Shown: in pieces, positions 10,389 through 23,944 of the stretch
Position numbering within the stretch: position 1 is the stretch's first letter
How the letters are laid out: each line of letters begins with the position of its first letter
Assembly (NCBI GenBank): GCA_029962745.1
Contig: CM057167.1
Span: 23,021,609-23,085,608, forward strand
Source of the DNA: Echinometra lucunter
Lineage: Eukaryota; Echinodermata; Echinoidea; Camarodonta; Echinometridae
Length of the DNA stretch: 64,000 nt
Direction: 5' to 3'
Notes under the pieces: generated by a model
Database searches by the model: none
Told to the model about the DNA's origin: nothing
What the model saw: the letters and a program-made list of their open reading frames with translations, nothing else
Position numbers and translations under genes: made by a program

Positions 10389-13300
10389 GTAAGTTAGGAA
10401 ATGTCGGATTGTTTTAAAATGTATCATGTGTCGTGATCATTTTTGTTTCACTAGCTGCTCAGAACTGAAATTGTAAATGAGATGCGCGAATCTGCGAATG
10501 TGATGTTGATGATGGTTTGTGCAGTGCATTCAGCTATCCATGAAAGAGCTTGCATCTTGTATTGCATTGGCCTTTGTTGGTATTGCCATTTGTATGTGAT
10601 GTTATTTTTGTCAGTAAAATTCTTATGTCTGTAGATGTCTAATTATTCACTGTCACGGTCATGTTGTCGTGATGACTGTCATTCAACTTCAAAGCGATTG
10701 GCCTTGTCCAGGTCCAGGCTGAGGCAGCCAAGCCAAGGTCCAGGGCCAGGACAGAACTTCAGAAGGCAGGACTCAATCAGGAGTCCAGGACCAAACAAAG
10801 GCAAGAGTGGCAGGGCCCAGGCTAGGATCTCATAAAAATAGATGAAAACACTGTCACGATTTTCCATGTTTTCCATTGTTGTTACTAGTCAGACGTCTAC
10901 CGAATTTTGATTAGGTCTAGACTGATAAACTTTCAGAAAGTATGGCCTGGTTGCTGGTGCCCTGTGCAGTCAGACATAGATCTAGCCAAAGGCATAGGCT
11001 AAGCTTAGCCTAAGCTTAGCCTAGGCTTAGCCTATGCTATGTCTGACTTCACACTCTCACTGTGACCATCTGTATGTACATGTACGCGTACAGGTGTAAC
11101 TGGGCCATTCTTGGTCACGTGTGTGACCCAAATCATGAAAAATAGCTGATTCAAAACTAATTTGTCAGTATTTATCTTGTAAGTTGTAAAGTTGTAGCAG
11201 AAGTCTCTCATTTTGGAATTTTAAATAACTGTATTGCCCCCAATAGAATGAAGGCAATTATTTTAAAAGTGCTTACATCATTTTTCTTTCAGAAATGAAA
11301 TTAGGTCAGTCATGTGTGTGACTGGGCACGAAAATTTACTTGTATGTTATCTGATTTTCGAGCAGTGAGGCAAAGTTAGACGGTCACGTGTGTGACCAAA
11401 AGTTTCACTTTCCAGAGAATGGCCCAACTGCACAATTCTAACATCACAAAAAACACAATGAACACAAAATTTCCATATGACTTTTATGCCTTTGCCCTCC
11501 GAAGGTACATGTAGGTGCCGGTCCAATATGTTTTTGGGTCGTCGGTCCCGTTTTTTCGTTCTCATGATAAAACTACAAACTTTGCTTCAAACTTCAAACT
11601 TCAAACTCAGTCATGATGTATGCATATGGGAGTGACAAATGATTTGATTAGATGTTGAGGTCACAAGGTCAAAGGTCAAATGTCATAGCGGTCATTGTAT
11701 ATTTGAAAATGGCACTCACAATAACTTAACCATTTGATGGACCAACTTCAGACTTGGCTCATTATGCACATTTGAGCAGTAGACTAATCAAAGTACATGT
11801 AGATATTTGGTCACAAGGTCAAAGGTCATAGAGGTAATTGTATACATGAAAATGGCTCGTTCTCACAATAACTTAACCATTTGATGCATCAACTTCAAAC
11901 TTCAAAAAGACGCAATGACAACAAAATCTCCATATCATTTTTATGCCTCCGCCCACCAAAGGTGGGTGCCGGAGGCATTACATGTATGTTTTGGGGTCAT
12001 CTGCTGTCCGTTGGTCCCGTTTTCATTCTTGCAATGACTTCAAACTTTGCTTGAATTTTCTAAATTTTCTTGGAAGTTGCACATTTTCTCACCCTATAGT
12101 CAAAGTATGTTATGTAAAAAGCAATTCTTCTGAACATACATTGACTGTAGGGTGAAAAAATGTGTGACTTCCAAGAAAATTGAGAAAATGTGGAATTTTA
12201 TGTACAAAGTGAATGGAGAGCTGCTCGCATATGATGCCATCAGTGTTGCCAATTTGCCGAGCCGACAGTAATTTACTAGAAAATGTAAATGAGTGTAATT
12301 TCCTTATTCTATGTCCGATTTTTGTTCATTTCTTTTTTAAAATGCTGTTCAAATTAATCTCCATTTACTGATACCGTGAAACTTCTTGGGTGGCCTTACC
12401 CTTAAAGGCTAAGAAAAAACCCAAACCACCTAACACTTTTTACTAAAACTCACATCTAACTTATGCTCTGTGAAATGCAAAAACTTCCAATGCAGCTTAT
12501 TGGTCGTTTTGTGTTGGAGGACCATAAATGATCATATTTTTGTAGGTTTAGGGAGAAGTCAGAAACAAGTTGAGACTGAAATCAAGTAGGCTGTACATGT
12601 ACATGTACATGTACTAATATGTACTTAACAAAAGTCGAATATTGGTGATAAATTATACCCTCTCGATACTTTTCTTTTTTTCTTTTCTTCTTCAGCCAAC
12701 TCTCGAGAGTGCAGCTAGCTCACAAGCCCCATCTCCAGTCACAAGTGCACCCAATGCACCCAGATATGGAACCATCATTCCAAATAGGATATTTGTCGGT
12801 GGAATTGCATTTAATGTGAGTATAGTTGTGTCCAACAGATTGTGTGTAGCTCAAACAATACCAGTATTAAACTTTAGTGGTGTACATGATCATTTTATCT
12901 TTTAAAATCATGGCCCTGGGACAAAACTTTCCCTTGAATGATCTAGCCCTAAATTTAAACTTAAAGATAGTGTATAGTTTTGGGAAATCTATGAAAGGTC
13001 ACTTTCACTATTTGAATTCATTGCCAGATGATACGAAGATTGTATCCTAAAGTGATATGATGTGAAGAATGTTTATAAAAACTCAATTAAGTGGGTGTAT
13101 TTTACAATCAAAACGTCAAAACTTTGGTCAAGTTTTCGGGTCCCTGAAAACAGCTTCGACGCTGCATCACACAATGCCTACACACATGTAAAACCAACAG
13201 GAATTCAAATGTACAGCAAATACTAACAAAGCGCTGTGAATGTTGTGTGGAGAGCCATCGGCGTGCAGAGGTCGTACCCAAGGGCGGAGCATACATTGTA

Positions 13301-16300
13301 ATTGTAAATACAGAGTGAATAGTTTTCAGGAAATTTTGAAAAGAAAGGCAGTCTTTCAGGGAAAAAAGAAGCACCAGTATGCTTGAGAAGAAGGCAGCAA
13401 AGGTTTTCACTTTCCTGGGGACCGTTTCATGAAAATTGTTAGCACTAACAAGTTGTCAGTCACTGACAGTTACCATAGTAACAGTCAGTGTTCAGTGCTT
13501 CTCAGCCAATCAAAACCAAGGATTTTGCTGAAATTGTCAGTGACCGATAACTTGTGAGTGCTGACAACTTTCATGAAATGGTCCCCTGATGTGATACTTG
13601 ATCCCTTCAAACAACTTACAAATGTTAGTCAGACCAAGGACAGTGCTGGTAACTCCTTGGTCAGACTATTGACCTTAGATACCGTTGATGACAAAGTATA
13701 GGAAATTTTTGCAAGTTCAAATAGCATCCCTGCATTCAGACTAAAGTTCATCGCAAATAATGAATAGAATATCACACACTGTCTTTTTATGCAAGGCGGA
13801 TAATATGTGACTGTATACATGTACTTTAATAATCAGTTTCATGCCAATTCTCTTTTTGCTACTTACAGGCAAATTCAGTCAACTTTTCTTTCTCAAATGC
13901 ATGTACATGTAGGTAAAAATTCTAGAGGGGGGGGGGCAGTCAGATTCGTTTCTGTACACATGTGCACAGTAATTTTGCTGGTCAAGGAGTGTCATGCATG
14001 TGACGCGTTTAGGGTGCCAAAAAGGGCCAAAATCAGGAAAATGGTTATTTTTTTTGTAGTTTGTTAGCAAGCATTTAGGGTATCCTTTTCCCCATCTTTA
14101 TTCTGAACTTTGTGTAGCCTCGTATTTGTTTAGGGAATGTTCAAGGATGGTTAATTAAAGGGGTAAATTTCTGTGGAAGAGGCTCGAAAAAAACAATCTC
14201 TCATCTGATATCTTGAAAATAAGCTTGCATTTTACATGTAGCCTACCCTTTTGTGCTGTGGGTGGCAAATCTTGCTCAAGAATTTTGTGTTAAAGACTTT
14301 AATGTTCCATAAACAGAAACTGGACAATAACATACATGTAAGTGAACTTGCAGTGATATTAGATCAAGATTATTTGTCCTCCCCCCCCCCCCCCCCCAGA
14401 TAAAAATCAGGAAAGCAAGGAATATTGACTTAAGATGTACATACATGTATATTTCTTGTGGAAAAATATTAGAAATGTGGTGACTGACAGCTCTAAATTA
14501 ATTTCCTTTGAGGCATCCATGTACAAAGTACATGTATGGAATGTAATCCCCCTGGCCATTGCTTAGTCTGCAAGTACAGACCCTAATTGACATTTTATTA
14601 AAATGTACATGTAATGCATCTTCCAAGAAGCCTAGCCTATGTACCTACTGGCTGTGTTATATTTTGGTCAGGAGCTGCTTTAGTACATGATTCCCATTGA
14701 GCTCTTTGAGTCTGTTATACAGACATGTTTCAACCAACCTAGGTATGTGCCTGCAGGCTGAAGTACAAACTAGCCATTGCTTGGTGTAGGTGCCAATGTT
14801 TTGTTGTGATCAGGCATTGAATCTGTCTGTGTAAGGTAATATCAATCAAAACGAGATGAGCAAGCATGTAACCTTGAGGGTGACCCCCATGAAGCTTGTC
14901 CGACTGCATAGCCTCTATGTGCAGACCCTGTTACATGCTTGCGTACAACATGTGCATTTGCATGCTCTGCTCTTACACAGTTGCTTTCTGTAATATCTCC
15001 CATGTTTATTGTTGCATCCTGAAGTTTTCACACTGGACCACACTCTGTATTCATGGCTTTAATTACATTGATGTTTTGTTTTTGTTTGTTTGTTTGGTTT
15101 TTTTTGTTGGGGGGGGGGGGGGGGGGGGGGGGGGATTCAGAGCGAGATTTTAGGGATCTGTACAGGTATCTGCCCTGAACCCTGAGAAAAATATTGGGGT
15201 CCAGGATGGAAATTTGTGGGTCTGTTTGTACCATACATAATTTTGTTGGCTAAAATATGTGTATGATAAGATGAGATGGAAAAAAAATCCCCTCCTTTGA
15301 TATTCAGTGTACCACTTTCTTAGTAGTATGTATAATGTAACCGCAAAACAGCTTCCTCTTCCCCCCCCCCCCCCAAAAAGTTACTACTCCCACAGAGAAA
15401 GATTGTAAAGTGGTCTGATAGCATAGACTACACCTACATGAGTGCTTCATAACATTTAGTTGTAGTTGAAGTTGGCATTTGTTCTATTGGTCCTTTACTG
15501 AACACCCACTGCACAGTTGCACATGTTGTGGTCTCAGTATTTGGGTCACTTTGATACACATTCCATTCCTACTGGAACATGTATGTGAAATATTCCCTAT
15601 GTTCACACTATTATGCGAGGGGAGGAGACAGTCTCCAGAGATCTTATCTTTTTTACAACTGACCGTTCACACCTGCATGGACTGTCTCCGAGCGGTGGAG
15701 ACAATCGTTGCAAAAAGTGTATGACGCAACCAGGCCACCTCATTTCGTGCATGCACACATTCTGTGAAAGCAGCTGTACATGTACACCACAATTACGCCC
15801 TAAGCCTAAGGCATGATTTTTGTCTCTGAACCCCTCAACTGTCGGGGGAGAGAGCTCTCCGCGACCGTTAAGACTATTCAGATTGAAGGAGAATTCTCCG
15901 AAGCGATGGGAATTCTCCTCCCCTCCGATAATAGTGTGAATGTAGGGATTGTGTGGAGGAGTGTGTTATCTATGGTAGATGTTGACATGGAGAATGATTG
16001 AAATGCATTGTAGAATAAAACACTTTGTTGTATGCCTTGCAAAAGGGCACAAATCTGATGCACTGCTGTTATTTACCCATTCAGGACAGGAATTATTAAA
16101 GGGGGTACCCAATGCTGAAACAATGTTAGCTCATTTGAAAGAGCATGATTTTGTTAGCAGAAAATCATCTGCCTAAAGTTTTTTTAAAAGTCGTGTTGCC
16201 AAGGAAACCCCCAAATGCGGTAAGATTTCAGGATATTTTTGACCCCTCAGCTGTGACCCAGTTTCAACTGGGTACCCACTTTGACGTCAAAATGACGTCA

Positions 16301-19300
16301 AAGTGGGTACCTTGTCGCGCACTTACAGCAAAATGCGCGCAAGGTATGATACATATTGTACAGTCTAGCGCGCAGCACAACTGCAATGCGCGAAGCTGGG
16401 TACCCACTTTTACGTCATACCTCATCCTCAATTTTTTTTTGGTCAGCTCTTGACTTTTTATAACAAAATTAGCCAAAATGCATTGATTTCGATTGAAAAT
16501 CATCATATTTTTAATGTAATGCTTCTTAGAATTCTATTCTTGATCATATATCAAAATATTTTTTACCATTGTGTAATCACTTTAAGAGCCTAATTTAACC
16601 CATTCGTGACAGGAATTATTTAAAGCCTGATTTGATCAGCTTTTATTCTTCAAATTGGCAACACCAACATTTTTCTTATAAAACATCATGTATCTGAAAT
16701 AAACATAAATTGATTGAATGTATGATGAGAAGTCATAAAGTTGCCAGTTTGCAGGGGAAAATAGTAAATTTAACATTTTCATCGCATTGCCAATTTAAGG
16801 ATTTTAATGCTTATTTTCCTTTAAGAAAATTTCAGCATCAAATAACGAATATTGACGCAACCAAAATTGTCACAGTTTGTGTAGAATTTTTTGCTCTTTC
16901 TGCTCATGTTTTTGGTATGATTTTTAGGGCTTTGCATCAAAAGATATTAGGCCAAACCACAAAATGTGGACCTCTGTCATGAATGGGTCACTCAGCTGCT
17001 CTTCTTCAAATTGGCAAGTGGCAGCACCATCAATTTTCTTTTATCATTACATTTTTCATATAAAATGTCATATACATATATGTACATTGTATCTGAAGTG
17101 AGTATGAATGGATAGAAAGTATATTATAAGATTAAAAAGTTTGGCCAGTTTGATTGGAAAAACAGTGATTTTTAAACTTTCCCTTGCATTGCCAAGTTAA
17201 GAAGTTTAGTGCTGATTTACCATTATATAAATTTCAGCATTAAACTACAAATGCTGATGCAACCAAACTGGGCACATTATACGTAGAATTTTTAGCTTTT
17301 AGCATTTTAGAATGTGTATTTTGGTATCGGTATGTTTTTTGAAGGCTCCATAGCAAAAGTTATTGGGGCAAACCACAAAATGCAGACACTATCACTACTG
17401 GGTTAACCCATTCGTGACAGAGGGTCCACATTATGTGGTTTGGCTTAATAACTTTTGATGCAGAGCCCTAAAAATCATACCAAATACATGAGCAGAAAGA
17501 GCAAAAAATTCTACTTTTACTGTGCCCATTTTTGTTGCATCAATATTTGTTGTTTGATGCTGAATTTTTTTTAAAGGAAAATAAGCACTGAAATCCTTAA
17601 ATTGGCAATGCGATGAAAATGTTAAATTTACTGTTTTCCTCTGCAAATTGGCAACTTTGTGACTTATACATTCAGTCAATTTATATTTATTTCAGATACA
17701 TGATGTTTTATAAGAAAAATGTAGCAATAAAAGAAAAATGTTGGTGTTGCCAATTTGAAGAATAAAAGCTGATCAAATTAGGCTTTAAATAATTCCTGTC
17801 ACGAATGGGTTAAAACATGAGTACATACATGTAACATGTATCCATCTTATCCTTGGACTACTGAATTTTCTGACTCCCATAGATTTATACAGGGACCCCT
17901 CCCCTTGTCTGGTCGGGGGGGGGGGGGGGGGGGGTTCAGTTTGGAATGTCTGTTCCTCTCTCCCTTTACAGTGCTACACTACAGGCAGAAACTCTAATTT
18001 GACATTCAATGAAATGTGTGGGCATTGCAATTTTGTTGATACAAGTTGGGTGTGAGGGATGTATCACAGCGGTTGTTTAAATTCAGACTTCATTGTTAAC
18101 GCTGACAGTGTTGTATAGGTAACATTCCATGGGTATTAGTTTACATCCTGTTAACCAGAAACTTGTGTTTACAAAAAGTTTGTTGTGAATTATTCTGTGA
18201 GTAGTTATTAGATTCAAGTTTCATTAAAAATTCATGTCACAAATTTATTGAATGACAACCTGCATGTTTTTTTTGTTTTTGTTTTTCAAGTTACATTCCT
18301 TTGTACATTCACATGTTTAGATTGTCAACAGTAGTTTTTTTCTTTTTCAGCAAATATTCAGAATGTGAACTACAAATTCAAATGTTTTTTTGAAAGAAAT
18401 ATACATGTACATGTAATATTGAATGAACTTTGAGCATGAAACTTCATGAATCTGGAGCTATTTTTGCTAGTTGCAGAGTTCATGATTTTTGATACATCAT
18501 TGTGATATCTAATTTTCTGATTCTAAAAAATGACAATATATGCTGAAAAGGAAGTCTTGGGTAACTCAGGGCTCCATTCCAACTGTTTTGTAGTGGGTCA
18601 GAATTGGAATATAGTCACAATATATGGGGGCTCTGAGATGTTCACTGACTCCCCTTGCTTCTACTTCGAAAGCGTTATCTTTTTGTATTGGGTTACACAT
18701 CAGCGCAAAGATTGACAAACTTTCTCAACTTTTGCGCGAGTGAAAAATATTGTTGGCAGTTCATAGGGCTGCTCGTGTGTTCTGTATGGACTGTGTATAA
18801 CACTTCGCCAGCGCAGTATACGGCCGAGGATTTCTGCTTCATCCTGAATATGGACCTCGTAATAAAACTCAGTCAGTATAATATTCATTTAGAAGGGCAT
18901 TGCCGAGTAACATGTTGGCTTAGTAGCACCTTTAAATTAAAAATAATTGTACATGTATATTGTAGAATGCAGAAAGAGGCTGGCATTTTTTATCATATTC
19001 ATGTAGTGTACTAATCCGTCTTGGTCTTCTGTTTTTCAGCAGACAAGCGACGCAGAGCTCAGGAATTTCTTCTCGGCCTTTGGTCATGTCAAAGAAGCAA
19101 AGATTATAGCAGATAGAGCAGGAGTATCAAAAGGGTGAGTATACCGTGGATATCTTAACATCTTTTTTATCAAAGTTGAATCTTTGATAATGAAAGGAAG
19201 ATATGTTAAGAGGTACCTTATCAAATCAAGATATCATTTTGAATCAAAATGAATGTAAAATCTTAACGGTCATGAATAGCGAGAGCGGAATTGCATTTTA

Positions 19301-19730
19301 GGAGAAACCATGCGATATTGATTGTAAGCATTATTTTTTGTCATGCGTTAAAATGGGCATGAAATTCATTGAAAATCAGAGCACTGTGGATTATCAGCTG
19401 GATTTTCACTTTCTTACATGTAGTTTTGTAATGGGCGATTCCACGGTAATGGAATTACAAATTAGAGATTTTTAGCTCACCTTTTTTGGAGTTTCTGTGT
19501 TTATTTGTACTCTGCCTCCCTTCTCACTATTTGATACTCTGTGAATATGCCCATTCTTTCACCTGAACTCTTACATTTACATTCCAACAATATTCTACTT
19601 ACATTTATGATATTGTGGAATATGTACCTTGGTAACAGAATTACCAAATAATGGTGTCACTTTCAAATAAGAAAAATGCCATGCAAATTCAAACATGCAT
19701 TATACCAATACTGACTGAGATAGTGGAATT

Positions 19731-19769
<39 letters not shown>

Positions 19770-22700
19770 CTTCTTTTGGTTAAAGGTTTGGCTGTTGAGG
19801 ACTATCAAAGTGGTTGTTTTTACATTGTACTGTAAATCTGAACTAAGTTGATTGTGTTTCCCATACTGTGGAATTGCCTTAATACATGTTTTGTAGAATC
19901 TTGTGGTACATTGCAGATAACCATTGTTCTTGACCTTGAATAAGTTGAATATTCAGGGTAAATTTCTCAGATTCTGTGAGAATATATCATTGGCAGTTGT
20001 GGAATGAAAAAAAAAACAGAAGAGTATTTGCAGTTGGATGCAGTTGGATTTTGTTATGCCAAAGTTGTACCATCACAATCACTTTCTCACATCTTGTGCA
20101 GTGCAATTCTAACCAGTATACATATACATGTATCATACACAAATGTATGAGTCATGGTTATGTACATGTAGTACATGTCCTTCTTATAGAGATTGTGATA
20201 TCATTTGTGTGTTATAAATGTCTACAAGCTAGAATGCAGCCTCTAGTAGTTTACATTTACAGTCCTATAAAACTCTTGTTTGTCATTGCACACAACAGTA
20301 TTTGAAGTGCAAGACTATGTAGACCGCACAGTCTACTACACCCATACATGTAGCTCCTGACACAGCAGTGACAACTCACTAGACCGAAGGCCCGCGAGGC
20401 CGAAAATAGCACATTGTAATCTATAATATCACACCGCTCTAACCAATTCCTGTGCCAGAAGGAAGTTTAAGAAGTATTAAAGAGCAGCGGGACCTTCGGA
20501 AACGAGGACTAAACATCCTAAAGGAGACATAATTATTTTATATACCGATAGAGCATTATTTGTGATGAAGGAAAAAACAATACGAGAAAAGTCGGCCTCG
20601 CGGGCCTTCGGTCTCGCAGGCCTTCGGTCAAGTGGGCGGACCCTGATACAGCTATGGTCTGGCAAAGTTAGGGGTGCCTTAGGGCTTTGTATGATAATTG
20701 TTATTTAAGTGTCAAAGTAGAGTCTGCGCCTGTAGACCATCTCAGCTTGTCTGTAATGCCAGCAGAGGTCATTGACCTCTATATGTATCTTGTCTTGACT
20801 AACCAGTGCTCAGTGAGGCACTAGCACCAACAGACAGATGTACCCTGCAAAAACATTCCAAGGCAGTAGGCCATTCTCTTCTTGTGTTTTTGACAAAGAT
20901 TGCTTTGTGATGACCTCATTTTGCTTGTCAGAGGTTTTTCCTATCCTACATTGTCTTTAGAGAGTAAGATGAGCATCAAGTCTTTGTTAAATGATAATGC
21001 ACCACCTCTGGCTCTCAGTGGACAATATGTAGACAGTCAAGCCTTCATCAACCTGACTATGAAAATAAGCCTGAAAATATATGGAACAATAAGCATGTGA
21101 TCTAGGATGCTAAGAATAGTAAATATCATTCTCAAAACCAATGACAAAAGAAGAAAAACCTGTGACAGTGGTATAGCAACATTCTATTGACTGGCTGAAA
21201 TTGAGACCTTGTGGCTATTCCTGTGCCGAGTATTGACCCGGAAGACAATATGAAGATAGCAAATGCAGTCAATGATTTGTTTATGTCGGTCTCATCAGAT
21301 CTCAGGGAGATTGTCTTGTGCCCTGAATGTCAGATTCTCATTTTTGTCTCCAATCAGTTTCAATTTAGTTTCATAGGTGACCAACCCTTCACTAAAGTTT
21401 TCTCACATTTCTCACAATTTCATACTCAATGGAAACTAAATTGAGATGGGTTTGAGACAGTTTTATGACAACTGCCATGACTCTATTACTATTTTGGAGA
21501 AAAAAAATGCCTTGCAAAATATTTTGAACATGTTCGAAATTCTCGTGACATGATAGCGAGGCCTGGCAACTCACGCAAGGAAATTGAGTCCATCGGGGAA
21601 CATTTTGACATTTTGGAAGCTCTCTCTCTCTCCAGTGGGTTTGCAATTCATTGCAAACAGTTGCAGTCAGGGTAAAAAATACCCGAGGTGACGGGCGATT
21701 TTACCCTCGGCGAAGCTCAAATAGCCCCCTAAAATCCTCAAAACCCAATTTTTGGGGGCGACCATTTTCTTCAGAGTTGCCCTCGTCTCAGCTCCGAAAA
21801 TAAGCAATAAATTTGCTAATCGTGATTTCGGAGCAGCAGAATTAATGTATAAGGAGAAAATTGGGATATCAGCAATTCAGCTCCCTTGGGTCTAGAAATA
21901 GTTACCTGTAAAGTTGTCGTTTGGAGCTATGTGTTTTTCAGAGAATAGCTCTCGTAGGGAAACAAAGTATTACCCTAGTCGCAATGGGGCTTTACCCTAT
22001 GCCTAATCTAAACTCTGATTATTAACTACTACCCAATGGGCTATCTCCATTTCTTTGATGGCATATGGGCAAGAGTAAATGTTACATGTAGGTAGCTTAT
22101 CAACCTCGGTTTTTATCGGCTTCTTCGCATCTGGGTATTCACAGTGGCTTTCCCGCTCCACCATTCATTTGTCTACGTAGAAACACAAGGATTAGAAGGG
22201 AAAAGAGGGGGAATCTTGCTCTAGGCCGCGATGAAATTGGGCTCTGACTTAAAATAAGAAACCTCATAGAAGCCCCAACGTGATGACCCCCTTTAAAGCC
22301 AGCTGTGCTTGTCTGTCACATCCCCTCCCAGTCCTGAATGCGATGCTGTGATTACTTGAACATACTACCTTGTTAGTTCACTTATACCATGCTTATATAC
22401 CAGCCAGTGCAATCGTCTATCATCTACCATTGCATGTTGATGACATTAGGAATAGACTGTTATAGACATCATTGCCTATACATGTACATATACATGTACT
22501 TGTACTTGACCCATTTTCACTGCACTTTCCATGTGTTGTTTACAGTTTCTGTGGTCAGGACATGGCGCTTTTACTAAACACTCGGGTCGCATCGCGCTGG
22601 AAAACACTTGGGTCGCGGCTCGCTGTATGGGATGCCAAGTGTTAACTAGCTAGGTTATTCTGCCCAAAACTACAGTCAGTGTACAGTAAAACCAAAGCCC

Positions 22701-23879
22701 TCATAGCTACGCCCACAAGCATATTCTGGTAAACTGATCCTCCCGCCCTCTGCCTATGCACATAGTGTTTGTAACGAAACAAAGTCAATGCCCAGGCGAA
22801 GTGAATATAGCAGGCTTAATGAGAGATCATAATTATAAATCCTGTCTGTTTATTCATATTGGTGGAAGGTTTTTGTTGCAAAATCATCTGTTGCATTTCA
22901 TTTTGTAACGAAATGGTTCACTGTTCGTGAATCCTATAAAGAAATAAAGTGTAGAGGAACTTTTGACTCTAAACTGTGCAGTTTTGGACCAAATAACTTA
23001 GTTAACACTTGGCGCCCCATACCCAGCGAGCCGCAACTCGAGTGTTTTCTAGCGTGACACGACCCGAGTGTTTAGTAAAAGCCAGACATGGGCAATTCCA
23101 CGTTGGAAGCACAATAAGCTAACTTTAGATTCATAGTAAAAACAATTACTTTGTAATCTTGAAAAGCCAAATCCTTGAATTAAAAGAAGCTTAAACAAAA
23201 AGGAGTTCCACCATCTTAGTCAGTATTGGTATAATGCATGTTTGATTTTACAAGACATTTTTGTTATTTGAAAATGACACCATTTTCTGGTAATTCCGTT
23301 ACCAAGGTATGTATACCACAATATCATGAATGTAAGTAGAAAATTGTTGGAATGAAAGGGTTCAACCTCAGGTGAAAGAATGGGCATAGTTTCAGAGTAT
23401 TAAATGGTAAGAAGGAAGGTAGGGTACAAAACAGGCACATAAACTCTAAAAATGTGATTGACGGAATTACCCATTGTAATTCCGTTACTGTGAAAATGCC
23501 CACATATGATGTTAGTACATGTATGATGAACATCACATCATTTTTCCCTCTCTCTTTTTCGTGTCCAGGTATGGTTTCATCACATTCGAAACACCAGAGG
23601 AAGCACATAGAATTCTAAAAGATCAGGTAAAACTTTTTAAAAGTTTGAAGATTTAAGTGACTTTTGATAGTCCCTGGTCCCGTTGCTGTTTAATTTATTC
23701 ATTGCACTTTGAATTTCAAATTTCAAATGAATTTCACACAGAATCTGAAAATCAAAGAATGAAGCATTGTTTGGTGATGTGACCCCTTTAAATTTATTGA
23801 AAGCGAATTTAACTTTCCTGCCTTTGTTATTATCCTCATCATGATCATGATCACCATCATCATCATAATTACCATCATC

Positions 23880-23944
<65 letters not shown>

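Larger units (their letters stand above)
12816..19042 (+). other. boule intron 2
   Basis: Holds the 13.4 kb hairpin MITE, the 15.6 kb inverted-repeat element, a dispersed repeat with a CRE-like palindrome (16.09-16.56 kb) and three abutting TTAA MITEs (16.6-17.8 kb). G/C runs reach 26 bases at 15109-15134 and 20 at 17915-17934. From 17940 to 19036 nothing is recognised. No other coding exon is supported. Confidence 0.6.
19135..23568 (+). other. boule intron 3
   Basis: Contains repeat family E in opposite orientations at its two ends (19433-19880 and 23083-23502), the second MITE with CGAAGGCCCGCGAGG ends (20383-20628), and a 516-bp foldback (22567-23082). From 20640 to 22560 there are unassigned stretches, including a GGGTAAA/TTTACCC-rich block at 21670-22010. 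No coding exon is supported. Confidence 0.55.

Noticed and set aside
21211..21444. Open frame MAIPVPSIDPEDNMKIAN
   Set aside because: Looks protein-like at its start but has no splice support, no recognisable family, and lies in a boule intron among repeats.
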